A stretch of DNA of 41,829 nucleotides from the NCBI GenBank assembly GCA_035495315.1, contig DATJGF010000035.1, forward strand, positions 1-41,829, written 5' to 3'. Numbering within the stretch: position 1 is the stretch's first letter; every line of letters starts with the position of its first letter. Shown here piece by piece: positions 1 to 8,066 of the stretch. A program made the translations under genes and the position numbers. The notes below the pieces were generated by a model that had not been told where the DNA came from, did not search any database, and saw only the letters and a program-made list of their open reading frames with translations. The DNA comes from DATJGF01 sp035495315. GTDB lineage: Bacteria; Verrucomicrobiota; Verrucomicrobiia; Limisphaerales; UBA8199.

Positions 1-1697
1 TAGCGCTTGCCTTCATCGTCCCGCGGGTGCGCCTTGCCTGCGAACACGAACTGGATCGGCCGCTTCGGATCGCGCGTCAGTTGAACGATCTTGTCCATTT
101 GCTGAAAGATCAGCGGGGCGCGTTTGTAGGTTGCGAACCGCCGCGCAAATCCGATCGTCAGCGCGTCAGGATTCAGCAAGCGGTCGAACGCGATAAAATC
201 GCCCTGTGCCCGGCGCTGAACCTGGCTAAGCAACCGTCGCCGCGCGAACTCGATTAGTTCACGGCGAAGTTTGTAGCGCAACGCCCACAGTTCCTCATCC
301 GAGACAAAGGCCGGATCCTCGATGCGATGCCAAAACTCCGGCGAGTTGATGCAGGTGTCCCAATCTAAAGTTGCGCCTGTAGTATCCGCCTCCTCCGGCT
401 TGGGGGAATCGCCGTTGAGTTTGTTGCGCCAGAAACGTCGCACTGTGCCCTTCATCCAGCCCAGCAGATGGATGCCATTCGTAATGTGGCCGATCGGAAC
501 CAGATCGACGGGCTTTTCCGGGTAAAGACAGTGCCACATCTGCCTGCTCATCCGGCCGTGAAGTTCACTCACCGCGTTAGCTGCGCGCGAAAGCTTCAAG
601 GCCAGGACCGTCATGCAGAACGGCTCCTGCGCGTTCTGTGGCTCGACCCGCCCCAACTCGAGCAGGGAAGGGAATGGCACCGGAATGCGCGCGCAAAACC
701 GGTGCATCGCATAGTCGATCAGCTCTGCAGTGAAACGGTCGTGCCCCGCCTCGACCGGCGTATGTGTCGTGAATATGCATTCGGCTTTCGTTTGACTGAG
801 CGCTTCCTGGAACTTTTTCCCCGCTTCCATTTTCTCCCGTACCAATTCCAGCGTCAGGAAAGCCGCGTGGCCCTCGTTCATGTGGTAAACCGACGGCCGA
901 ATCTTGAGCGCCCGCAACAAGCGCACACCGCCGACACCTAAAAGCACCTCCTGCATGATACGCGTGGTGCTGTCGCCGCCATAAACGCGCAACGTCAAAT
1001 CCCTGAAATGGCGTCCATTTTTCTCCAGATTGCAATCGAGCAGATAAACGGCGACACGCCCGACGTTTGCGCGCCAGGCCTGAAAGGCTACCTGCTCCAT
1101 CCCCAGTTCGACCTCGCACACCAACGGCTTGCCCTGTTCATCCAGCACCGGTTCCAAGGGAAGGTTTTTTGGGTTCAGCAGCGTGTAATACTCCGTCTGC
1201 CAATTATTCGCGTCGATCGCCTGTTGAAAATAACCCTCGCGATAAAACAGGCTGATGCCGACAAAACCGATCCCGGAATCGCTCGCCGATTTCGCATGGT
1301 CTCCGGCCAGAATGCCCAAACCGCCCGCGGCAATCGGGAGCGTTTCGTGAAAACCGAACTCCGCTGAAAAGTAGGCCACTGGATTGTCCTTTAACGCACC
1401 CGCATGCAGGTCCCCCCACGTCGGCCGCTCGCTCAGGTAGCGGTCGAACGCCCGAATGGCTTTCCGCACTTTCTCGGCGAACTCGGGTTCTTCCAGCCGC
1501 ACTCGCAGTTCCTGGTCCGAGACCTCATGCAGGACCGCTACCGCATTATGGTAGAGATTCTGCCAGCCGCGCGGCGACAGTTCCTGGAAAATCTCCTGCG
1601 CGCCTTCGTCCCACGTCCACCAGAGGTTACGCGCGACCCGGTTCAAGCCGAGCGTCAACTCAGTCAGCTCGTCGGTGGTTAAAGGTTCCGGCGCCAT
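1..1697 (-). CDS. glgP: Alpha-glucan (glycogen/starch) phosphorylase, GT35 family, C-terminus cut by window edge
   Basis: Translating the minus strand from the ATG at 1697 gives an open frame of about 565 codons that runs off the left edge. The start of the protein (about residues 10-110, with LTLGLNRVARNLWWTWDEG) matches the DUF3417 domain found at the N-terminus of the short bacterial/archaeal alpha-glucan phosphorylases. GT35 landmarks follow: FSAEFGFHETLPIAAGGLG, VYHMNEGHAAF near residue 273 and TTHTPVEAGHDRF near residue 312. Such enzymes release glucose-1-phosphate from alpha-1,4-glucans in the cytoplasm using pyridoxal phosphate. The PLP-binding lysine lies in the C-terminal part outside the window, so catalytic integrity cannot be checked. 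No Shine-Dalgarno site is visible upstream. The gene diverges from the secreted protein gene at 2139. Confidence 0.93.
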   Translation of the reverse strand, partial: MAPEPLTTDELTELTLGLNRVARNLWWTWDEGAQEIFQELSPRGWQNLYHNAVAVLHEVSDQELRVRLEEPEFAEKVRKAIRAFDRYLSERPTWGDLHAGALKDNPVAYFSAEFGFHETLPIAAGGLGILAGDHAKSASDSGIGFVGISLFYREGYFQQAIDANNWQTEYYTLLNPKNLPLEPVLDEQGKPLVCEVELGMEQVAFQAWRANVGRVAVYLLDCNLEKNGRHFRDLTLRVYGGDSTTRIMQEVLLGVGGVRLLRALKIRPSVYHMNEGHAAFLTLELVREKMEAGKKFQEALSQTKAECIFTTHTPVEAGHDRFTAELIDYAMHRFCARIPVPFPSLLELGRVEPQNAQEPFCMTVLALKLSRAANAVSELHGRMSRQMWHCLYPEKPVDLVPIGHITNGIHLLGWMKGTVRRFWRNKLNGDSPKPEEADTTGATLDWDTCINSPEFWHRIEDPAFVSDEELWALRYKLRRELIEFARRRLLSQVQRRAQGDFIAFDRLLNPDALTIGFARRFATYKRAPLIFQQMDKIVQLTRDPKRPIQFVFAGKAHPRDDEGKR

Positions 1698-2138
1698 TGG
1701 ATTATTTGATTCTTAGAATCCTCCCATAAGCCTCTCGCGGCAAGTGATAACAGCCATTTGTTATTGACGACTTATTGCTTTCCTCCCAAGCGAGCCGACA
1801 CAAAAGCGCCAGGGGACTGGCGCAGTCCAAGACCTGCGGATACAGTTGCATCGGGCCGGCTGGCCGCCGGGAGACATACCGTGAAAACGATTCATTTCGA
1901 GTAAATCGGCTTAACAACTCATGATCGCTCCCTTCGCTCATTCACAATATAAGTGTGCGCCGAAGCGACCGGGCTGGGCTTGTGCACCCCCGAAATAAAA
2001 TGAACCTTTCGACAGCCAACGGTTACTAACGGGCAAATGAACAAACCATTCGACCGACACCTCAGAACTCCTCAGGCTTGCGACAGTTTGCATGTCATTG
2101 CGTCCCCCCGAGGGCCTCTGCCACCCAGAAATAACCTT
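1698..2138. other. Intergenic region between divergent genes
   Basis: This 441-base gap separates glgP (minus) from the secreted protein (plus) and should hold the promoters of both. I see no convincing -35/-10 pair. It contains the short perfect hairpin at 1806-1823. A minus-strand open frame over 1702-1941 has a sigma-factor-like beginning (SDHELLSRFTRNES) but turns into repeat-like sequence and is not called as a gene. Confidence 0.5.
1806..1823. repeat. Short perfect hairpin, probable dispersed-repeat fragment
   Basis: GCGCCAG at 1806-1812 pairs perfectly with CTGGCGC at 1817-1823 across a 4-base loop. Read on the minus strand, the surrounding sequence encodes VLDCASPLALL, a peptide I associate with a recurrent verrucomicrobial interspersed repeat. 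That association is from memory and unsearched. A U-tract is lacking, so it is not a good intrinsic terminator. Confidence 0.35.
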
Positions 2139-3395
2139 ATGAAAGCTCTTTGCATCTCACTACTTCTGACTGCCGGATTTGCCTCCAGCCTCAGCGGAGA
2201 GCAGTTCCGGACCGACATCAACCCCGCACTGCAATATTACCGGGCGTTTATCCTGGCCCCTGACCTCCCGCAGGCCGACCACGACTACCTGTTCACCAAC
2301 GAATGGCGCGGGCAAAAGCTCCCCGAGCGCGTCGGCGAATTGCTCAGCAGATATAACAATCAGTTCACCTTGGTCAGGCAAGCGGCTTACTCAACCGTTC
2401 CCTGTGATTGGGGTATCGACATGAGCCCCGGCCCGGCCACCCTGCTGCCCGGCCTTGCCCGGAATAAAGGCATTATCGTCACCTGCCGTTTGCGCGCAAT
2501 GTGGTTCCTGCAGAACAGGCGCCCCGCGGAGGCGGCCGAGGATTTAATCGGCGCTCTTGCCTTGGCGCGCAACAGCTCGCGTGACGGAACCCTCATTTCG
2601 GTCCTGGTCCAAATCGCCTGCGAAAATATCCTCTGCAACACTCTGGCCGAAAATTATTACCAATTGTCGCCAGAAACCCTCAAGCAGATCGTCGATGGCT
2701 TTGACGCAGCGCCGCCTCGTGGAACAGTAGCAGACTGCCTCAGCACCGAGCGGGCTTATTTCCACGCCTGGCTCAAAAACAAAATCATCGATTTGCAGAA
2801 ACAAAATCCAGGAGACGAAAGCAAAGTGATGGCCGCGGTGCGTGAGCAAGTCACCGGGATGCGAGGAGATGAAGGCGGCCAAAACAGTGAGTCGCCGGCC
2901 AGTTTCTGGGACCGGGTCCTCAAAGCCTCCGGAGGTACCAGTGATGGAATTCTCGCCTTGCTCCGCACTGAAGAGCCGCTTTATGAAAAGGTGGCCGCCA
3001 TTTTGGCCCTGCCGGAGCATGAGTACGAAACCCAAATGAAAGAATTTCAGCAGGAGACTCGGCAGTCCGCCGATCCTTTCGTTCCGGAGATGTTCTCCGC
3101 ATGGGAGAAATGTCGTGCGAAAGAGTTCGGCGTCCTGGTCCGCCTGGCCATGGTGCGAGCCGCCACCGAGTATAAACTCCACGGTGAAGATGGCCTCAGA
3201 AGCGTGTTGGATCCGTATAGCCAGTCGCCGTTTGCCTTCCAGCGCTTCTCATTTGAAGGTGTGGACCGCGGCTTTGAACTCAAGTCCACTTATGCCGGAA
3301 AAGGAACTCCCGAATTGCTGATCTTTGTCGAAAAAGACGGACCGCCGTTCAGCGTTAGCCCAGTGCCTGCCAAAAGCGAAAGGACCGCCAAGTAA
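2139..3395 (+). CDS. Secreted protein of unknown function
   Basis: The frame is open from 2037, but the ATG at 2139 starts a clean signal peptide (MKALCISLLLTAGFASSLSG), so I place the start there, giving 418 residues. The mature protein is mostly helical-looking, with a segment around WFLQNRRPAEAAEDLIGALA that resembles a single tetratricopeptide-like hairpin. It has several cysteines and no catalytic motif I recognise. The C-terminus (FVEKDGPPFSVSPVPAKSE) is polar. It stands alone: glgP is divergent on its left and the sigma factor begins about 216 bases downstream after hairpins. It is most likely a periplasmic or secreted protein; I do not recognise a named family. Confidence 0.75.
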   Translation: MKALCISLLLTAGFASSLSGEQFRTDINPALQYYRAFILAPDLPQADHDYLFTNEWRGQKLPERVGELLSRYNNQFTLVRQAAYSTVPCDWGIDMSPGPATLLPGLARNKGIIVTCRLRAMWFLQNRRPAEAAEDLIGALALARNSSRDGTLISVLVQIACENILCNTLAENYYQLSPETLKQIVDGFDAAPPRGTVADCLSTERAYFHAWLKNKIIDLQKQNPGDESKVMAAVREQVTGMRGDEGGQNSESPASFWDRVLKASGGTSDGILALLRTEEPLYEKVAAILALPEHEYETQMKEFQQETRQSADPFVPEMFSAWEKCRAKEFGVLVRLAMVRAATEYKLHGEDGLRSVLDPYSQSPFAFQRFSFEGVDRGFELKSTYAGKGTPELLIFVEKDGPPFSVSPVPAKSERTAK

Positions 3396-3440
3396 GGGAC
3401 ATGATGGGGTCATCTTGCCATTGGCTGAAGACGAAGTTAG

Positions 3441-3462
3441 GGCGCGCAGTCATCTGCGCGCC
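3441..3462 (+). terminator. Perfect 9-bp hairpin downstream of the secreted-protein gene
   Basis: GGCGCGCAG (3441-3449) pairs with CTGCGCGCC (3454-3462) across a TCAT loop. It lies 46 bases after the stop codon at 3395 and could end or stabilise that transcript. No T-run follows, so it may instead be a repeat hairpin. Confidence 0.4.
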
Positions 3463-3502
3463 AGCTTTCATGCATACCTTGCGCGGCTCGCCTGGGGGTT
3501 CC

Positions 3503-3540
3503 TGGGGCGTCCTCGCCCCACGAAGCATCTACCGTGGGGC
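3503..3540 (+). promoter_or_regulatory. Mutually exclusive hairpins upstream of the ECF sigma gene
   Basis: TGGGGCG (3503-3509) can pair with CGCCCCA (3514-3520). The overlapping strand GCCCCACG (3515-3522) can instead pair perfectly with CGTGGGGC (3533-3540). The two stems share bases and cannot form together, a layout also seen in attenuators. It ends 71 bases before the sigma-factor start. It may equally be part of a dispersed repeat. Confidence 0.3.
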
Positions 3541-3572
3541 AGTGCGCGGACGTGGCCCTGTCCGGCTTTTCT

Positions 3573-3581
3573 TGCTATAAA
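3573..3581 (+). promoter_or_regulatory. Possible extended -10 promoter element for the sigma/anti-sigma pair
   Basis: TGCTATAAA fits an extended -10 (TGnTATAAT) about 30 bases before the chosen ATG at 3612. No good -35 is present. A 13-base string here (3571-3583) is identical to part of the REP-like repeat at 36881-36893, so the match may be repeat-derived. Confidence 0.25.
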
Positions 3582-3611
3582 CAAATAGTGCTAAGCCTCA
3601 AGTCAACGTCC

Positions 3612-4232
3612 ATGGAACTGGATCCCCAGGACCTTCCGAGCCTGCTCGAGGAGGCTCGCGCGGGCGATGCCGAGGCGTTCGGCGAGGTGTGCCGTTTTTT
3701 CGAAACGCGCCTTTTGAGACAGGCTCTTTCCCTGTGTGGCGACCTGGGGCTTGCGGAAGATTTGGCTCAAGAAACTCTCGTCGAGGCCTGGCGCTGCTTG
3801 CCGCGTTATCGCGGCAAATGCCAGTTCTTCACCTGGCTTTGCGCCATTCTGCTCAACCGCTTCCGCAATGTTCTTCGGGACAAACGGCGGACGGCGCTTC
3901 CGAACCAACTCAATCCGGCGGATGTGGAATTTCAGGCGGAGACTCACGTCAGCAATCCGCAGCTCCTGCCCGACGAGGTGATCGAACTTCGCGAACGGGC
4001 ATTGCTCGTGCAGAAATGCATCCAGGTCCTCTCGCCAAAGCATCAGCAAGTGATCTACTTGCGGTTTTACGTCGACGATTCCCTCGAAAGTATCGCCGCG
4101 GCACTCGGCTGCTCGATTGGAACCGTCAAGTCCCGGTTGTTCCATGCCCTCGAGAAACTCCGGGCAATGAAAGTTTTGAGCCGGCAGTTTGACCCCGGCC
4201 AGCAAAGGACAGAAAGCCATGAAACCTTGTAA
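3612..4232 (+). CDS. ECF-type RNA polymerase sigma factor (sigma-70 family)
   Basis: The frame is open from 3534, but the ATG at 3612 starts the family-typical N-terminus (LPSLLEEARAGDAEAFGEV) and lies downstream of the possible -10, so I use it (206 residues). Region 2 spans about residues 18-92, with DLAQETLVEAW for core binding and -10 recognition. Region 4 spans about 133-187, with the helix-turn-helix segment SIAAALGCSIGTVKSRLFHALEKL. Regions 1.1 and 3 are missing, as expected for extracytoplasmic-function sigma factors. It directs RNA polymerase to a stress-type regulon. The next gene overlaps by 14 bases and encodes a membrane protein with a zinc-finger anti-sigma motif, presumably the cognate partner. 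Confidence 0.93.
   Translation: MELDPQDLPSLLEEARAGDAEAFGEVCRFFETRLLRQALSLCGDLGLAEDLAQETLVEAWRCLPRYRGKCQFFTWLCAILLNRFRNVLRDKRRTALPNQLNPADVEFQAETHVSNPQLLPDEVIELRERALLVQKCIQVLSPKHQQVIYLRFYVDDSLESIAAALGCSIGTVKSRLFHALEKLRAMKVLSRQFDPGQQRTESHETL
4204..4209 (+). promoter_or_regulatory. Ribosome-binding site deciding the anti-sigma start
   Basis: AAAGGA lies nine bases before the ATG at 4219, inside the end of the sigma gene. This favours 4219 over the in-frame ATG at 4189, which has no comparable site. Confidence 0.5.
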
Positions 4233-4794
4233 GTCAAATCGCAGACTCATCGCGTGGTCAGTTCTGGGTGAACTGGATCAGTCACGGAACGTGAATCTGC
4301 TTGCGCATCTCGACCAGTGCGAGGGATGCCGGCAGTACTTTGATGAGATGTCCCAACTCACGCGGACGCTCGGCGACAAAGGTCCATCGCCACGCTTTCA
4401 AGCGAATGAACTGTTTCACCAGGAATTAGTCAGAAAACTGAAGAGCTCCGGCCGGGACTTCACGCTGCTGGATTTCGTGCAAGCGTGGTCTCACTCACTG
4501 GCCAACTGGAAGATAGCGCTCCCCGTCCTGGGCGCGGGCGCGTTAATCGTCATCGCCTTGCTCACACTGAAACCTGCGCCGAGTGTCCCGATTGCCACGC
4601 AAACAAAACCGGACAGTCAACCCGCCCAACGTACGACCATGGATATCGACCCCACGATCTCCAATTATAGTATGCTCGCGCTCCAGTCGTTTGATCGATT
4701 CGACGATCTCCTCACTCAACAGGGCACCCGGAATTTGCCGCCAACCCCGGTTTATACCGCCTCAGCGCGCGTGCTGCCGTCGGCGGCAGAATGA
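4219..4794 (+). CDS. Membrane-anchored zinc-finger anti-sigma factor
   Basis: 191 residues. The N-terminal cytoplasmic part contains the zinc-binding anti-sigma motif H-x3-C-x2-C (H30, C34, C37 in LLAHLDQCEGCRQYF). One transmembrane helix follows at about residues 98-118 (ALPVLGAGALIVIALLTLK), then a roughly 70-residue extracytoplasmic tail without recognisable domains. Such proteins hold an ECF sigma factor at the membrane until an envelope signal releases it. The gene overlaps the sigma gene by 14 bases, which suggests translational coupling and equal output. The tail has no cysteines and could be the sensing or cleavage region; this last point is inference. Confidence 0.85.
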   Translation: MKPCKSNRRLIAWSVLGELDQSRNVNLLAHLDQCEGCRQYFDEMSQLTRTLGDKGPSPRFQANELFHQELVRKLKSSGRDFTLLDFVQAWSHSLANWKIALPVLGAGALIVIALLTLKPAPSVPIATQTKPDSQPAQRTTMDIDPTISNYSMLALQSFDRFDDLLTQQGTRNLPPTPVYTASARVLPSAAE

Positions 4795-4940
4795 TCTGTC
4801 GCCAGGCCGCCGGTGACAGTGAAGCAGCCCTCATTAATTGGTGCTGCAATTGGCGTCCTAACCCAGCGGGCGACAATCGGTGCTGCCGCTTGCCGGGCAA
4901 CTTCCTTGAAGCGGTCCCTTGGTTACGCTAATCTCTGGCT

Positions 4941-7823
4941 ATGTTCGCCTTTTCTTTGCTTCGCGCTCACGCTCCATTGCTGCGCCTTCATTTACGATCT
5001 TTGGCTATCGCCTTGTTCCTTTTAAGCGCCTCGGCAGGCGTCGGCCTTGCCGCTGATGGCACGCCACCCAGAAAGGTCGCCGCCGTCGAAGGCATCACTG
5101 AGTACCAGTTCGATAACGGCCTGCGCGTGCTGCTCTTCCCGGACGCCTCACAGTCCAAAGTCACCGTTAACATGACGGTCCTCGTCGGCTCACGCCAGGA
5201 GGGTTACGGCGAGACCGGCATGGCGCACCTGCTCGAACATCTGGTCTTCAAAGGCACGCCCAATCATCCCCACGTGCCCAAGGCGCTCCAGGACCACGGC
5301 GCGGTTTTCAACGGCAGCACCTCGTTGGATCGGGTGAATTATTTCGAGACGCTCGCCGCTACCGACGAGAACCTCGAGTTTGCGATCGACCTCGAAGCCG
5401 ATCGCTTGGTGAACAGCTGGATCAAGAAAGAGGACCTGGATTCAGAAATGACTGTCGTGCGCAACGAATTCGAGCGAGGAGAAAATTCTCCGCAGGGCGT
5501 GCTGATGGAGCGCATCGAGTCGGTAGCGTATGACTGGCACAACTATGGCAAGCCGACGATCGGCAATCGCAGCGACATCGAACGGGTGCCGATTCAGAAT
5601 CTCCAGGCTTTCTATAAAAAGTACTACCAACCGGATAACATCGTGCTGATTGTCGCCGGCAAGTTCGACGAACCGAAAGCCCTCGCGACGATCGAAAAAT
5701 GCTTTGGTGTATTGCCGCGGCCGAGTCGCAAACTCGAGGCCACTTGGACCGAGGAACCCGCCCAGGACGGTGAGCGTTTTGTTACCTTACGTCGCGTCGG
5801 CGATGTGAGTGCGATCGGAGTGGCGTACCATATCCCGGCTGGTGCGCATGAGGATAATGCCGCTTTGCAGGTGCTTGCCAATATCCTGAGCACGCAACCC
5901 TCAGGACGCCTGTATAAGGCACTCGTCGAGGCGAAAAAGGCAGCCAGCACCTCGGCCTTTGCTCGCCGACAGCACGACCCAGGTCTTTTCATGATTGATG
6001 CCGAAGTGCCGCACGGGGGTTCATTGGATGATCTCCGCGAGAGCCTGCTTGCCACCGTCGAAAACGTTTGTCTCCAAGGCGTAACTCAAGAGGAGGTTAG
6101 CCGCGCCAAACAACAGATCCTCAGCGCGCGCGAGCGCGCCGCGACCGACACCGCCCAAGTAGGTGTTGCATTAAGCGAATGGGCGGCGCAAGGGGATTGG
6201 CGGCTTTATTTTCTGTTCCGCGATCGCATCGAAAAGGTTACGCCCGAAGTGGTCAAAGCCGTCGCGTCAAAATACCTGGTGCGCAACAACCGCACCATCG
6301 GCGTCTTTATCCCGACCGATAAGCCTGAGCGCATCGGCATCCCAGGGACGCCGGATGTCGCCGCTCTGGTCGCTGCTTACCACGGCCGCGCTGAGATTTC
6401 CAAAGGGGAGGCATTCGACCCTACGCCGGAGAATATCGAGGCCCGGCTGCAGCGCCTCGAACTTCCGGAAGGCATCAAAGTTACCTTGTTCCCAAAAAAA
6501 TCGCGGGGCCAGGAGGTGCATCTAGCAATCACGCTTCGCTACGGCAACGAGGAAAATCTCAAAGGCCTCGATGCGGCCGCAGGCTTTCTTCCCCAGTTGA
6601 TGCTGCGCGGCACGAAAAAGCTTTCCCACCAACAGCTGCGCGACGAACTGGATCGTCTCGGGGCGACGCTTAGCGCCGGGGCTGGTGGTGCAGGACCTCG
6701 CGGTGGCGGACGCCGAGGGGGTGGTGGCGGCGGTGGCGCTCTCGGAGCGGCGAGTTTCTCGATCCAGGCCAAGCGCGATACCCTGCCCGAGGTGCTTAAA
6801 CTGCTTCAGCAAGTGCTGCGTGAACCCGCGCTGCCGATGGACGAATTCGATGTGATGAAGCGCGAACGTCTTGCGGGTTTGGAACGAATAAAAGCCGAAC
6901 CGGCGATGCTGGCGCCTCGGCTGTTGCAGCGTCAACTCAGTCCCTATCCCAAAGATGACGTTCGATACACGCCCACAATCGAGGAAGCGATCGAGCGGCT
7001 GCAGATGGCGAGCTATCAGCAGCTCGTTCAGCTTTACCGCGATTATCTCGGTTCACAGGCCGGTGAATTGACGATCGTGGGAGATTTCGACGCCGAAACG
7101 TGTCTGCCAATCCTCAAGGAAACTTTGGCGGGTTGGCGGGCAAACAAGCCCTACGCACGCATCGCTACTCCCCTGACCAGTGTCGTGGCCGGCTCCGACC
7201 ACACCATCGATACACCCGATAAAGCCAACGCAACGTTTACCGCCGGATTGCTCTTTCCGATGCGCGATGATGACCCGGATTATCCTGCCCTCCTCATCGG
7301 CAATTACATTTTGGGCGGCGGCACCCTTTCCTCGCGCCTCGGCAACCGCATTCGTCAGAAGGAAGGGTTGTCTTATGGCGTTACGTCGGGAGTCAATGTC
7401 TCGTCCGAGGACCAGCGTGGTGGCTTTACGATCTCGGCGATTGTAAACCCTCAGAACATCCGCCGGCTGCGGCTCTGCGCGCTGGAGGAACTGGACCGCG
7501 TCCTGCGCGAAGGCATCACCGCCGACGAACTCAATCAGGCCCGGGAGGGCTATCTGCAGGCGCGCAAAGTGGCTCGCGGGAATGACGCCGCGCTGGCGTC
7601 TGCGCTCGGCGGCCTGCGGCACCTCAACCGGACTATGGCGTGGGAAGCCGATTTGGAGAAACGGATTGCCGGGGTGACACCAGAGCAAGTCAAATCAGCG
7701 TTCGTCCGTTGCGTCGACCCCAACAAGCTCGTGCTGATCTCCGCGGGAGACCTCCACGCGCCTTCGTCAGACGCAAGCGGAAACGCGGCTATCCCCGCAG
7801 CGAGCCCAATTCGCAAGGATTAG
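4941..7823 (+). CDS. M16-family zinc metallopeptidase with two fused M16 halves, secreted
   Basis: 960 residues with an N-terminal signal or anchor (about residues 19-38, LRSLAIALFLLSASAGVGLA). The inverted zinc motif H96-L-L-E-H100 in GMAHLLEHLVFKGT, with E176 in VVRNEFERGEN at the usual distance, gives a complete pitrilysin-type active site in the N-terminal half. The second half (from about residue 500) has the M16 fold features (LGNRIRQKEGLSYGV) but no HxxEH, as normal for PqqL/YmxG-like two-half proteins. Residues about 577-602 form a glycine/arginine-rich insertion. The family degrades peptides in the periplasm or processes precursors. There is no Shine-Dalgarno site before the ATG. It sits 146 bases after the anti-sigma gene and could be a target of that sigma factor, but this is only a guess. 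Confidence 0.9.
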   Translation: MFAFSLLRAHAPLLRLHLRSLAIALFLLSASAGVGLAADGTPPRKVAAVEGITEYQFDNGLRVLLFPDASQSKVTVNMTVLVGSRQEGYGETGMAHLLEHLVFKGTPNHPHVPKALQDHGAVFNGSTSLDRVNYFETLAATDENLEFAIDLEADRLVNSWIKKEDLDSEMTVVRNEFERGENSPQGVLMERIESVAYDWHNYGKPTIGNRSDIERVPIQNLQAFYKKYYQPDNIVLIVAGKFDEPKALATIEKCFGVLPRPSRKLEATWTEEPAQDGERFVTLRRVGDVSAIGVAYHIPAGAHEDNAALQVLANILSTQPSGRLYKALVEAKKAASTSAFARRQHDPGLFMIDAEVPHGGSLDDLRESLLATVENVCLQGVTQEEVSRAKQQILSARERAATDTAQVGVALSEWAAQGDWRLYFLFRDRIEKVTPEVVKAVASKYLVRNNRTIGVFIPTDKPERIGIPGTPDVAALVAAYHGRAEISKGEAFDPTPENIEARLQRLELPEGIKVTLFPKKSRGQEVHLAITLRYGNEENLKGLDAAAGFLPQLMLRGTKKLSHQQLRDELDRLGATLSAGAGGAGPRGGGRRGGGGGGGALGAASFSIQAKRDTLPEVLKLLQQVLREPALPMDEFDVMKRERLAGLERIKAEPAMLAPRLLQRQLSPYPKDDVRYTPTIEEAIERLQMASYQQLVQLYRDYLGSQAGELTIVGDFDAETCLPILKETLAGWRANKPYARIATPLTSVVAGSDHTIDTPDKANATFTAGLLFPMRDDDPDYPALLIGNYILGGGTLSSRLGNRIRQKEGLSYGVTSGVNVSSEDQRGGFTISAIVNPQNIRRLRLCALEELDRVLREGITADELNQAREGYLQARKVARGNDAALASALGGLRHLNRTMAWEADLEKRIAGVTPEQVKSAFVRCVDPNKLVLISAGDLHAPSSDASGNAAIPAASPIRKD

Positions 7824-8066
7824 CCGCACTCCGTTTCCTCTGCGATCTGCTGTTCAAAATCCCTTCGGCGCCCGGGGAATCCCCTGGTCGGCTTTCGGTT
7901 CCTTTACTGGCGCAAGATACGTGTCTGGCCCCGATAGCAGGTTGATTGCACTCGGCTAGAGTGTTCGGGTCATGAATTTGTTGTTAGAGAATTCAGTAAC
8001 GAGAGCCGCACGGGACGGGCATGAGCGTCCGATCAAAACGCGGTTCAACCATTCCAATCAATTGTT

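Noticed and set aside
577..1119. Minus-strand and plus-strand open frames within 27-1682
   Set aside because: They are shadows of the alpha-glucan phosphorylase frame, which is open from 1697 to the window edge and shows clear family motifs.
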